A DNA stretch of 64,000 nucleotides, from contig BLAL01000278.1 of the NCBI GenBank assembly GCA_015698045.1, positions 372,001 to 436,000 on the forward strand. The letters run 5' to 3'. Each line of letters begins with the position of its first letter. Within the stretch, counting starts at the first letter, position 1. Made by a program: the position numbers and the translations under genes. Below the pieces are notes generated by a model. It was not told where the DNA came from. It saw nothing but the letters and a program-made list of their open reading frames with translations, and searched no databases. This DNA is from Rhizophagus clarus (lineage: Eukaryota > Glomeromycota > Glomeromycetes > Glomerales > Glomeraceae). This document shows, one piece after another, positions 33,750-46,020 of the stretch.

Positions 33750-34146
33750 TCTGCTCCATTTTACCATCCTGGAATCCCGTATCTCTAATATCTCGCATAT
33801 TATAGATAAATAATAGGATGTTGGACGTTTGCTGAATCTGTTGCTGAATTAGAGATTACACATTATTATGAAGCGGCAACTGGTAATCAGGGGATATGGG
33901 ATAGATTTCTTCCATTATTCAATAGTCGAGCATCCTCTTGTGGATTTAACACGATAGATACGAGTATCATTGGTAAATGAAAATAAAATTCAAGTGTAGT
34001 ATTATGAGCGCAAAAGTCGTAGTCAGCGTGCAAAGTGTTTAAATTCGTATTAGATATCCCCACATTATTAATTAAAGTACGTTGGATACTTTTCATCGTT
34101 ATATTAAGAATTTGTTGAGATGGGGAATTATTTCCAGTTGATCTAC
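33750..34146 (-). pseudogene. Decayed paralogue of the Q-rich gene at 37.1 kb
   Basis: The frame reads NNVGISNTNLNTLHADYD and LLNNGRNLSHIP, closely matching NNVGISNMNLNALHINN and LLNDRINLSHIP of the 37.1-kb protein. The initiator region is changed. An extra C after HIP breaks the frame, and an in-frame stop replaces an Arg codon before SLIQQQIQQ. Part of the C-terminal region is missing, but a YNMRDIRDTG-like end remains near 33760. Confidence 0.8.
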
Positions 34147-34149
34147 TGG

Positions 34150-37105
34150 TAATTATAATAACCTTGGGTATTTTGGTTATTTGAATAAAATTTAAAATTC
34201 CTCACTCTGGATGAAAGGCTATAAATTTTTTAGCCCCAAAAATCAACCCGATGCAGAATCTTTCTTTTTTTGGATACTTTATTTGTTTGAATTAAACTTT
34301 AAGTGTGGCTTACCTATTGAATATTCAAAGGATTTCCGGATTTAACCATTCGGATAGATTCATACCCGAATGTGAACATCATCAGATAATATGTCAATTA
34401 AATTATTCAAAAACGAAAATGTAAATGTGAGTGATATCGCCACAGCAAAATATGGTTTTTGTAAAAAAAAAAAAAAAATACTTGTTGATTAGAAGCATTT
34501 CCGAAAACGGTAATAAATTAAAAAGCGAAAAGAACTTTTTTTAAAAAAGTGAAGTGATCTACAGCTCGGGTTTGAAGATTAAAACAGAAACTTACCCGGA
34601 ATTTTTAGGAACAATGATTTTATCTGTTATTGTTAACGGAATGCGTGAACTGTTATTTGTTAACCTTAAAAGAATTATTATTATTATTATAATTGGCGCA
34701 TATGATCTGTAATTATTACAAATTTACAAATCTGTCGTATTTGCATAAGATGATATCATTTGATCAGTTAAACCGTCAAAAAAAAAAAAAAAAAAAAAAT
34801 TTGTTTGGAAAAAACATGTGATTATACCACAATCACCCTGACTCTCTACATTTCTTATCTTATAATACTGTTTATATTCGGAACATCTTTTAATTTGTAA
34901 GCTATTAAGGTTAGGGATGTTGTATCACTGATATTAGATGATAGTGTAGTGTAAAAAATTTTTTGTTTACTATATATTGACTTTCTTTATTATCTCGAGT
35001 TTTAATCTTAAAGAAAAAAGGTATATAAGGTAAGGAAAAAAGGTTCTCTTTTTTTCAAAGCCCATTGAAAAAAAAAAAAAAAAAAAAAAATGAAAAATTA
35101 AAAATTTTTTTTTTAAGCCTTTATTAATGATTTCAACGATTCAATTTTTTTTTTTTTACCTTTTTGATTTTTTTTTTTTTTTTTCTCTTTAATGAATACT
35201 ATGTTCAAGAGGTCATATTATCAACGAAAATTATCAGTTCAGTTCATGAATCCTTACATTTCCTTCGTCAAAAAAAAAAACGAATCAGTTGAACAAATCA
35301 TCTTGAAGCAATATAAAATTAGACAACCCTTACCGGAATTAACCACATAAGGTGTTAATGTAAGGACTATTAAAATCTAAGTCCGCAAAATTCTTTTGTA
35401 ACGAAGAAATATACAACCTGAAATTACAAAAGAGAACGGGCACACTGGTTATGAACATCGCAAATTTCTCAAATTCAATCGCAAATTTCTCAACAAATTC
35501 AATCGCAAGTTTCTCAACAAATTTCTCAACAAATTTCCTCGACAAATCCAATCGCAACAATCGCTACTTAAAAGCATTTCAGTGTTTCGAGTGGAAGAAC
35601 TTCCCTGCATAATGAAATTTTCCTTTTGTAGTATGATACACATTGCGCAAACTTTGAGAAGGAAAGGATCTGATTGCAACATGAAATGTCCTAAAAGTAA
35701 TTTTCCATAAATGGTGATTTTAAAAAATTCAAATTTTACGTCAGTACCTATAGACCTTTTATACCTAATCTTCAAAGATCGAAAATTTAAGTCTATAGCA
35801 ATTACCATTATTCTTCATGCATTTTTTCTTATAAAAAAAAATTAAAAATTTACTCTGGTGCTACGTCAAAATATTATGGTTGCTATAATTATTCAACATT
35901 TTACTATAAAAGATTGGCAAAATAATTATTATATCGGTGTCGAATTCCTACGTTGATATGTTCATGTTTTATATTCCATGTTCCCCAATAATGTAGCATG
36001 TTTTCGGAATTTCATGAAAATTATAATTATTAGGCTTTTGAAAGTTTGTTAACTTGTAGCAGTCATTTCTTTTTTGTGTAATATCTTCTCTCAAATTCTT
36101 ATTGCATAAAATAAATTGAAAAATACAATTGCTGATCACGAAGCAACATACTGTATAAATAAAGGATATATTACAAAAAGAAATTATTTGACATTATTAG
36201 GCTGATGGTAAATAAAGTAATAAAATTAATAAATTTGGCCAAAGAAAATCAAAGTTATTGCTTTTACATTTGGTTCGTTTTTTATCAGAAATAAATTTAT
36301 TTTCATCATTTTTTGGACAAATTTTCCACAAAGAAAAACTGATACTTTGTCGATAATCAACACTCGTTGCTGGATCTGTTATCGAATCGAGGGTTGGAAT
36401 GTGACTATAGCTTATTCTATAAAGAAAATTCTCGCTTAAAATAGTTTATTAATGGATTATATTGCGAATTCTCATTATATTTTTTCGTCCAAAATAATAA
36501 TAGCAGTTCATGTGATCCAAATTGTCAAACGACCTAGAGGTTAGAAACCGGTTGCGATTACCCGGTTATCGTATATTAGTATAGACAGTTGTGGTGCTAC
36601 AAATTTAATTTAAGTAATTTAGGCCAGTTTGTATTACTAATTAAGATAAATTTATATTACTTAAATTCATAAATTCAAGCGATTAATCGGAAATAAATAC
36701 TTGAGTTTAACCGATAATCGTGCAACCGCTCTTTTTATTTTTTTTAAAAAAAAATAAATAAATTTTATTATTTCATTCTAACTATATGAAGAAAGAAAAT
36801 AAATGTAATAATAAATGAAATGAAAAAATCAAAAAAATAAAATAAAATAGGTTTACACATTCATTATATTTCTCTCAGTTTATAAATATTATAGAAAAAC
36901 ATGGTGATGATCGCTTAGTTTTATTGAAAAATTTATAGTAACGTAAGATTAAAGCTAATTTAATAATTCAAAATCGAGTATTTTAATTTAGTTGCTGGAA
37001 GAATAAAAATGAGTTGTCATTTCATAATGGAACTCTTACGGCCGAATTTTAAAAGAACAAGAGAGAGAAGAATTTGTTTAGTTTACCCGAAAAGTACCCT
37101 TTAGC
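34150..37105. other. Gene-free stretch
   Basis: 35458-35545 is a short tandem repeat of AATTTCTCAACA and ATTCAATCGCA words; the minus-strand frames across it are repeat artefacts. T/A tracts lie at 34780, 35065-35190 and 36735. No gene is supported. Confidence 0.5.
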
Positions 37106-37107
37106 CC

Positions 37108-37602
37108 TTAGGAAGAATTCGTATTCCTCATATCTTGAATATCGTAAGAAACAGTTCCGTTTGTTGGAATTGAAGTTGTATCATAAGTATTATTATTTGA
37201 ATATACTTGAGAAGGCTGGATAGTGTCAAAGGATTGTTGCTGAGTATTATTTCGTTGATGAACAATGGGTTGTTGGACTTGTTGCTGAATTTGTTGTTGA
37301 ATTAAAGATCGTACATTATGATGATGCTGCAATTGGTAATCGGGAATGTGAGATAGATTAATTCTATCGTTCAAGAGTCGCGCATTTTCTAACGGGTGTA
37401 ATTCGGTAAATTGATATGTAACGTGATAGATACGTGTATCATTTGGTAAAGGACAGTAAAATTCAAATGTAACATTTTGAGATGCGGGAGTTGCGCTATT
37501 AATATTATTAATGTGCAAGGCGTTTAGATTCATATTTGATATTCCTACATTGTTAGTTGAAGTATGTTGAATGTTTTCATAGTTATTCCCAGTTTGATCC
37601 AT
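37108..37602 (-). CDS. Hypothetical glutamine-rich protein
   Basis: An intronless 164-residue frame. Residues 1-90 form a conserved part (VTFEFYCPLPNDTRIYHVTY, then PLENARLLNDRINLSHIP) that is also kept in the dead copy at 33.8 kb. A Gln/His/Asn-rich tail follows (SLIQQQIQQQVQQPIV). There is no signal peptide or membrane segment. The front part looks like a small beta-rich domain; the tail resembles low-complexity regions of transcription-related proteins. No family is recognised. The ATG at 37602 is chosen because it begins the region matched by the paralogue. Confidence 0.65.
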   Translation of the reverse strand: MDQTGNNYENIQHTSTNNVGISNMNLNALHINNINSATPASQNVTFEFYCPLPNDTRIYHVTYQFTELHPLENARLLNDRINLSHIPDYQLQHHHNVRSLIQQQIQQQVQQPIVHQRNNTQQQSFDTIQPSQVYSNNNTYDTTSIPTNGTVSYDIQDMRNTNSS

Positions 37603-37609
37603 TGGTAAA

Positions 37610-38725
37610 TTGAATGTTTTTGTATCTTTCGGTTATTTGAATTAATGATGATAAGTAGAAGTTAAATTATAATTGATATACTGTACTGTATAAAAATTTA
37701 AGGCGAAATATTAGGTCATATACTTTTTTTCGAATTTTTTTAAAGAAAAAAATATGAAAGTGCCGTATTTATATTTATTTTAATTTAGGAACAAAGCGAA
37801 AATATTTTAAGTTCTTTTTATATTTCAAAAAAAAAAAAAAAAAATATTGATGAATTCGAGAATTTTGTAAAAAAATAGATAGATTTGTTGTCTTTATATT
37901 ATTTTTATAATTATGATGTGTAACAGCTGTATATTTATACTATTATAAAAAAATAAGGAAATTTTCTCGGGTATTGATGATCAAAAAATAGGTTGACTCA
38001 CAATGTTATTAATATGCTCTGAATTAGGAAATTATGAAGTTGCCTCAACTCATCTGCATTAAAAATTACCAAATACGGTTATTTGATGCAGATAATTTAA
38101 TGTTTATTATATAATGTTTATTTATCCAAATTAAAGATGGGAGGTATTCATTTTCACGCTATTTATATACTGTGTAAAATATCTGCAGAATGAACAATCC
38201 GCTATTTATAATACTGTGTAATAAAGGTTCTATATATACAGGAAATATTCAATGTAATCTATCCCTGTAGGAAAATTTCTTTAAAAATGCTGGCAAATTT
38301 TTAATAAAAAAAAATTGCAAAGAAATATTTATTTAGTTATATATTATCATTTTTTTTTAATAAATAAATCATAAAAATTTTAATATATTATATATTTTTT
38401 TAAACTTTTTAGTTTATCTTTATACTTTTAAGTTTATAAAAAAATTTTCAATATTAATAAAATTAATAAATAATAAAATCCATATTAAATTATACTAAGT
38501 AATAAAACTTTTTTTTTACTTTGTTATAAAAATTAGTGAAATTAATTAAATTTAAAATAAAGTACAAAATATTAAGATAAACCTGTAAAAAAAATATTAT
38601 TTATTGCAAATTAGTATTTTTTAAATTAATAATAAATATAAAATTATATTATTAAAAATTTTAGTAATATTTTTAAAATATTTATTAAATATTAAAATTT
38701 TTATATAATATTTAAAGAAAATTAA
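37610..38725. other. Gene-free, extremely AT-rich stretch
   Basis: 38290-38720 is almost pure A/T. Nothing coding is seen. It borders the left end of the MULE transposon, and a similar AT-rich region borders the right end. Confidence 0.5.
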
Positions 38726-38779
38726 AATTCATCGCATATGCGAAATTTCGCTAGTGTCACGAGGTTGTAGATCATTTCC

Positions 38780-39093
38780 TTTTATGGAATTTCGCATAAC
38801 CATTTAGCATACCATTTTTTCAATTTTTGTCCGGAGAAAAATTTCCTTTTTTGGAAGTTTGTGTAACGTTTAAAATATCACCTAGCATCATGCCCCCAGC
38901 TTTAAAAAATCACTAAGTATTATATGAACAGATTTTTTTCAGTGAAAAAATCTTATTTGTCACATGATTTGTCACATCTTTAATTCTGGTCAGATTCAGT
39001 AATTCCGGTCAAATTATAAAGTTATACAAACTTCCAAAAAAGGTAATTTTTCTCCAGACAAAAATCCATGAAAATAAGTTTCACTAATATCCA
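38780..39093. mobile_element. About 310-bp inverted-repeat insertion in the left MULE arm
   Basis: This segment has no counterpart in the right arm. It carries its own inverted repeats: TTTTGTCCGGAGAAAAATTT with CCTTTTTTGGAAGTTTGTGT at about 38826-38868, and the complement at about 39023-39067. It is a MITE-like insertion. Its exact ends are uncertain. Confidence 0.65.
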
Positions 39094-39386
39094 AAAAGGG
39101 GGGGCGTCTAAAGCCGTGTGCGATCACGTGATCCATCCGATTTTCTGGGTGTCACAGAATCGGATAGATACGTGATATTTGTATTCGATTATCTTACGAT
39201 TTTTTTTTTTTTGGGGAAAAAAATTTATTATAATCGTTATAACAATGCAAAAAAAAAAATTATAATTTCGGTTTTTCTTGGAGTAGTTAGTGGCTTATTT
39301 TCGAAATGTTTTTTATAAAGGTAAAGTAGTAAATTATAGAGTTTGTTCTAGCACTTTAACATTATCTATTTATTGTTTTTTTTTCA

Positions 39387-41412
39387 TTATTCAACAGCTA
39401 ATATTTCGTTAATTTTATTATTTAGAACAGGTTCTAAACATGTGTTTAATTCTTGGATAAACATACATGTTTGCTCTGGATTATTTTTCTCCTCAACTCT
39501 CCAATATATGTCTCGCGTCCTTTCCATTAACTCGTTTATAGTTAAACGTCGATTTTCGGCAGCTTTTTCAGCTTCGGTCTTTTTGGGTTCCTCTATTTCA
39601 ACTAACTCCCGATGCATATATATCTCAAAACCAGCTTCTTCAAACATCTTCTGAAATTTCTCCCATATATCAACTGTCAATAATTTTATATCACCATATA
39701 CATGTTCGTGAAAGATATGCCGGCAAGGTAATAAAAACTGACGAAAAAATAAGCAATTACAATTAAGTGATATAAGACCTGGAGTTGGTTTTCCTTTTTC
39801 TATTCTTCCTTGAACAGCATTAAATTCATTGACAAGCATTTGTTGAACAGGAAATGGGAACTTGTGAATTTCATGAAGAATAACATGATCAATACCAATT
39901 GCAGAAATATTTTTGGTACGAAATTCAAAAGAGACATATTCTGAATCTGAGCGTTTCTTCTCATCAAGAGCAACAATTTTATGGCATGCACCTTAATAAA
40001 AATTAGTTTTAGTTAAGTTTAAAGTTATTTCAAAAGTATAAATAAAAAGTCATACCAATTAAACCATATTTTGGAGAGGTAGATTTTTTTAATTCACTAT
40101 GATATGATTCCAAAGGATTTGTTGTAGTCACTTGTAAGAGTAAAGGGGAATGTTACCGAGCCCAAAGAGCCCACTGATGTGTATTTTTCATAAAATTTCT
40201 TTTGATATATTGCTTAATAGTTGGAACTGGACATTCATCAATTGCTTGTTGAATAATACTTTCACAACCGACCTTAGTTATCTTATGCATAGCTTGAATC
40301 ATTTTTTGCCAAGTTTTTGAATCATATATTTTACTCATCCATGTTCGCATAACATGTACAGTACAGAAAATAACATCACACTCTTGTTCGCCATATTTAA
40401 GACCTGGAAAAGCTATTTTAATACTATTTGCCTCTACATGACTTTGATCTGCAAGAAAATATCTAGGTTTCCAACGATTTCCAAACTTTCGAATTATCTT
40501 TAAAGCTTTTGAGACAGTGTCACAATCCTTATTACTCACAAAAAAATGCGCTCCCACATCCCAACACCCATATGTATTACGAATATGTAAGGTAAATAAA
40601 CGAAAATCATATCTATTAGTTTTGTGAGTGGAATCAATGAGAGTTAACCATCCATATTGTTCAAGATTATTAATTTGATTTGGATGTATAAAAACAAAAC
40701 CACTGGTAGGTTTGTGAATAACTTCATAACGTTCAACTAGGTATCCTTGTTTTTTTAAGAAAATAATCGTCTCTTGAATATCTAATTCTCTATTAGGGTT
40801 ACCAATGAGATGTGTATCAAGTGACCCACGAACTTTAGACTTGATATTGGTAACTTCTTTACGCCTCAGTTCTTTTACACTTTCATTTAAACCCAATTTT
40901 TCTGTTGCAAATTCCTTTACTGCACTAACTATTGCTGGTGGTCGATAGTTTTTCAGAGCTTCTTGTTCAACTAAAGTTCTAACAACTTGTGAGCGTTTAA
41001 GTTTTTCACTTTCATCCAATGAATATGTATGATCAGGTAAGTCATTATATCTTTCAACTCGTACTTTCTGTTCTGAAATAAACTGGGAAACTTTGATTTT
41101 AGCAAAGCATAATTCAGGCGGCCTAGTTTTCATTTTTTGACGTTTTTCAAGTGGAATTCCTTCTTTTCGTAAACTTGATTGATTATGCTTGGTAAAACGG
41201 CAGGTAAACGATTTCCATGAGTTACCATTAACATGGTTTCTGTAACTAAACCCAGTCCATATATTTGAAACAAGAGGCCACCAATCATTATCAAATTCTT
41301 GTATCAGAATTTCAAGTGGTTCATTAATGTTGAAAAGAAGAGCGCGTTTTTGATTAGCGGTTAAAGTGGGTGAAGTTGTAGACATTGTAGAAGTAGACGG
41401 GTTTATATTCAT
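39387..41412 (-). pseudogene. MULE transposase with one nonsense codon
   Basis: Two exons (41412-40056 and 39991-39387, GT-AG, in phase) give 653 codons. The catalytic core is clear: LTLIDSTHKTNRYDFRLF (first Asp), RYFLADQSHVEANS (second Asp), then the MULE CxxH motif in CTVHVMRTW and a Glu-containing helix. A SWIM-type zinc finger follows in exon 2 (CNCLFFRQFLLPCRH). A TAA at 40153-40155 interrupts the frame after HQWALWAR; the sequence on both sides is continuous, and TAA is one step from CAA. So the element was recently intact. A full-length product would need the stop to be bypassed. Confidence 0.9.
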
Positions 41413-41894
41413 AGTGTAGGCGTTTTGTAAAAAAGAGAAAAAGGTTCTTTCTATTTAAAAAGAAAAAAAACTCTTTCTATTTAAAAAAAGGTTCTTTTTT
41501 TATCAAAAAAAAAAGCGTGAAAGTTCTATCAAAAAGTGTTAAGTTTTTTTTTTAAAAAAAAACAAAAAAACAATGTTTATTTTATTAAAAAAAAAAAGTC
41601 TTATATCGAATTTATTATACTAATAAACTTTAAAATTTGGTTATTATTTTATTTACAAAAATTCTTCTATTATAAACACGCTCATTATTCAGAAGAAATA
41701 AATTTTAAAAAAAAAGAGGCGAAAGAGGCGTATGTTTACAAGTAATACAAATATCACGTATCTATCCGATTCTGTGGCACCCAGAAAATCGGATGGATCA
41801 CGTGATCGCACACGGCTTTAGACGCCCCCCAAAAAAGGGGAAATGATCATCAGATCACGTGACACTGGCGAAATTTCGCATATGCGATGAATTA

Positions 41895-42789
41895 TAAAAT
41901 CCATATTTAAATAGTAATTTTAAAATAATTACTATTTTTTTTTTAAAAAAAAATTAATATTTAGTTAAGAATAATAGTATAATCTATATTATTTTAAAGA
42001 TTTATATATATATATTTTTTAATAATTAAAAAATAAATTTATCAGAAATTATATTAAACTATATGTTAATAAATTAATTATAAAATATTTTTATATTAAG
42101 ATATTATTTTATAATATATTAGTTATAATATATATAATGTAAATAAAAAAGCTTTCTTTATATTATATAGTATTGAATTTATCTGCCATATATTTTTATT
42201 ATATTGAATTGCAATTTTATATAAATCAAGTAAAGATAAAATATTTTTAAATAGTAATATAAAAATATAAAGAATAATTAAAATTATAATTAAAATACAT
42301 TTATATATATATTGGCCAAACTTTTTACATTACTTAACTACTAGTATTAGTAGGTAAATTTAATAAAATATTTAATATAAAAATTAATGCTTTTAAGTTT
42401 TATGAATTTTATTATGATGCAGAATTATTTTTTCTGTATTTTATCAAGTATTTTTACATTATAAAATTCATTTATTAACAGTTAGTGTACTACTATAATA
42501 AAAATAATCCTGTAGATTATATTTGATAAGATTCTAGTTTGAAATCATTACTTATTGTAAATATATAGTTTTAACCAATTTATTAAAAATTAAGTAAAAA
42601 AAGAAAATATCTTTTAAGGTTCAACTTACTAAGTTGTAATTAATAGGAGAAATAATAATGAAGTAAATATAATTATCATTGAAGGAAAGTCAATTAATAT
42701 ATATCGTATGTATTAAAAGTTTAATAATTTATAAATTCTTTATTGATCTAATGTAGAATTAATACTTTTAGATTTCTAACCTATCCTCT
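41895..42789. other. Gene-free, extremely AT-rich stretch
   Basis: Almost pure A/T with ATATAT runs. Contains the 3' flank of the fructose bisphosphatase gene at its right end and nothing else that can be seen. Confidence 0.5.
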
Positions 42790-44142
42790 TTAACTATGTT
42801 TTTTGTAGATATTTTCTATATCTTCAACGTCGTCTTTACTACCCAAAAAAATAGGACATCTATCGTGAATATTTTTCGGGGTAATATCCAATACTCTTTC
42901 TTTACCAGTAATAGCTTTACCACCAGCTTGCTCAGTGAGAAAGGCCATAGGAAAACATTCGTATAACATTCTTAATTTGCCATTTTTAGATTTTTTATCA
43001 GCGGGGTACGCAAATATACCACCATATAACAATGTACGATGTACATCTGCTACCATAGATCCAATATACCTCGCTGAGTATGGATTTTTACCATCAGGGG
43101 GAAATTTCAATGATTGAAAATATTCCGTACACGGTTCATCCCAATACTTTGCATTTCCTTCATTAACTGAATATATCTTTCCACGTTTTGGGATTTGAAT
43201 CTAAATAACAAAGGGATAGTTAATTAGCATTGGGAAAATTTTGAAGATAATGAATCCCATACTTACATTAGGATGAGTGAGAATAAATTCTCCAATGGCC
43301 TAAAAAAAAATTTTAGAAAAATAGTAAATGCTTGTGCCTGGATGTATTTAACTAATAAATTTTTCAGTGAAGGTAAAACTTACGTTATCAAGAGTATATC
43401 CATTTACTCCATTACCGAGTGAGATGACCATATTAGCGGAACTACCATACATACAATAACCAGCAACAACCATATCATAACCAGGTCTCAAGACATCCGA
43501 AATTGTTCCATTAGATCCATCTTTCTAAAATGAAAGTTTTTTAAATAAGAAATAATTTTTTTTTGTCTCGAGAAAATAAAGCTTTCTTAAAATTAAATAT
43601 ATTGCACTTACAATTCTATAGATACCAAAGATAGTACCAACGTTAACACCAGCGTCAATATTGGAAGAACCATCCAATGGATCAAAAACGACACAATAAT
43701 TTCCTTTCATCTCATCTTCAACGATAATAGCTTCTTCGTCTTCTTCGGAAACCATCACAGCAACTTTTCCCGATGAGCGAAGTGCATTAATAAAAATTTC
43801 ATTGGAAATAACGTCGAGTTTTTTTTGTTCATCTCCTGAAATATTAACTGCACCACCAGCAAGTCCAACTCTAATTTTCAAAAGAGCTTTTCAGTGAGTT
43901 ATAACATCAAACTAATTTTTTTTCTTAACTGAATTGAATCGAATTACAGCAATGATAAAATTTGAGGCTTACAAGTTTAATAAGCGAGCTTTCCTGACAT
44001 TAGTCGCTACGAATTTGCATCCGAGTTGAACAGCATTTAATAATAAAGTTAAGTCACCACTAGCTTCTTTATGTTTGCGCTGTTCGTCAAGAACATGACG
44101 AGTCAAAGTAATAATATCAGTGGTAACTTTTTCTTCAGACAT
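42790..44142 (-). CDS. FBP1: Fructose-1,6-bisphosphatase
   Basis: Exons 44142-43973, 43870-43612, 43524-43384, 43299-43267 and 43200-42790 join in phase to 337 residues, the usual family length. It removes the 1-phosphate of fructose 1,6-bisphosphate, the committed step of gluconeogenesis, in the cytosol with Mg2+. The metal-binding motif DPLDGSSN and following [14 protein letters not shown], the SEEDEE metal ligands, and the substrate signature [14 protein letters not shown] are all present. The fourth exon is only 33 bp. Arbuscular fungi receive lipid from the plant and must make sugar from it, so the enzyme is expected to be in use; that link is inference. No regulatory site is evident. 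Confidence 0.97.
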
Positions 44143-44144
44143 CA

Positions 44145-46018
44145 CCAATTTTTAAACGGGTTACTAAAGTTAATACTCGTAGGATAACGGATGCACGGGA
44201 CAACTGAAGAATCCGTTTATAAATAATTTCAATTAGATGATCCTTTCTTATTTTATCATACGAATTTAAATAATCATATGAATTAAATAATTAATAAATT
44301 CTTAAATTAGAAATCCATTTCTTACAAATAAATAATTATCCAAACCCGGATAATTCTTTGGTCGTACAAATAATTAAAGAAGAAAGATTTGAAATTTCTT
44401 AAATCACTTTGATAATATAAAAAAAAATTTTTAAAAATTTTTTTTTACCATAAAACTGGTAAGTCTCAAATTCAGCAACAATGCCCAGCTTTATTTATTG
44501 TTCTCGTAAATTATTAAATTCGCTCGAACGATTATCAGGTAGATGATCATCATTAGTCATGAGAATGCATTGAAAAATATATCAAAAAACTACTACGTAG
44601 CGTGAGATGATTTCATGACAGGCGAAACCTCATAAAGTAAATAAGAAAAAGGAATGTGATACATAACTAAATAATTATGAACTTTGTGTCTTAAACATTA
44701 AATTTTAAAATACTTATTATCCTGGGAGATCCCAGATAAAAAGAAATCGATTTGAAGACTCAATGCTGTAGCTGAGGTATTATCCGCATTTTAATAATGA
44801 TTAAAACAAATAAGTGGTAATGTATAATCTTTCTTACCGAAGTGCCGAAGTTAGCAATAAAATTTGCATGACCTGATACTATGAACTTGACAACCTAAAA
44901 GTTTTTAAAAGGTTTCAATTCTTTCTCAGTAGTTGTTCCTTCTTATATTAGTTACTTTAGACTACATAGGAATAATTATTCTAAAAGCGTTTAACATTAT
45001 AAATTAACGTTCAGCTATGCTAGTTTAATAGGCGGTTATGCCTAAAAAATACATGTTAGGAATCGAAGTTTTATAAACAAGGAAGTTAATCAGACTAGGT
45101 GATAAATACCTTTGACCATCTTATATTTAGGACTAGTACTAACTTCATCATCTCGACAAACATCAATTGTTTTGATGATATCAGTATGCATAAATCTTAC
45201 AACCTTTTTCATTCGGCTCTTCAAGACTAATCGTTAGTTTGTCATGCTTACATTATACAATAAAGAAGAGAATTTTCTAAGAATAGGATACAAGATCTTG
45301 TTTTCGAAATTCAATAATTACCCCTTAAGATTTGTTTTTGATAATATATGTGCACGCGAAGGTAATTAGACATTTAAAGTAAGTTGTCAACCAAAGTTCG
45401 TATATATCATCATATAATTTTCTTTTTTCTCAAGTTTGTAGATGGATTTCGATTCATATTATTGCTTACGTTTCGTGATATTAATATGAATTAATTAAGG
45501 ATAATATAACGGGTATTCTTCTAATACTGACTATCGGACATCAATAAATAAGACAAAATAAGATAAAATTTCAAGTTTAATGTGAAAGTACAACCGATAT
45601 ATCAAATCTTACCTTTAAATGAGTTTATTATATGTAGATACGCTGTAATCCACGTGAAATTTTTAGTGAATAGCAAATTTAACTATCCTAGTTATACTAA
45701 AAAAGATCATAACTAAATTGTAAACTCGACCAAATATATTCATAATTCGAATAAGAACTTTTATTGCGAATCACTTGATTTTAGAGTTCAAAATAATTCA
45801 AACATGATCAATTAAAAAGAAATGTTGTTTTCAATTGATACGTTATTTTCTAATTCTAACTAAACAAAAATTTTTTAAAAAATTCATAATAATGCAAAAA
45901 GAACTAGCCTATATAAAAAATTTGCCTGATAAAGACAATAAATGTGGAATTTATAAAAAATACAAGTCTTAAAAAGAAAACAAATATTCAATCCTCAAGA
46001 TAAAGAAGAATCTAAAGA
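44145..46018. other. Gene-free stretch
   Basis: AT-rich with no coherent frame. A 14-bp palindrome, CTGGGAGATCCCAG, lies near 44721. It includes the promoter side of the bisphosphatase gene. Confidence 0.5.
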
Positions 46019-46020
46019 TT

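Larger units (their letters stand above)
38726..41893 (-). mobile_element. MULE-type DNA transposon with long terminal inverted repeats
   Basis: Left arm: AATTCATCGCATATGCGAAA from 38726, then GCGTCTAAAGCCGTGTGCGA and on through about 39190. Right arm: the complement from about 41744 to 41893, ending GCGAAATTTCGCATATGCG. Once an insertion in the left arm is ignored, each arm is about 150 bp and they match with few changes. The palindromic CGCATATGCG lies near each tip. A Mutator-like transposase fills the interior on the minus strand. A 9-bp target duplication could not be fixed in the AT-rich flanks. Confidence 0.85.

Noticed and set aside
35449-35808. 119-codon minus-strand ORF with FVEKF repeats
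   Set aside because: The repeated residues come from a short tandem DNA repeat read in three frames.
40153-40155. Programmed stop-codon readthrough in the MULE transposase
   Set aside because: No special context is visible, and TAA is one step from CAA. A simple nonsense mutation explains it.
38290-42760. Nuclear copy of mitochondrial DNA in the AT-rich flanks of the MULE
   Set aside because: No mitochondrial coding or RNA motif is seen; plain AT-rich intergenic DNA is sufficient.
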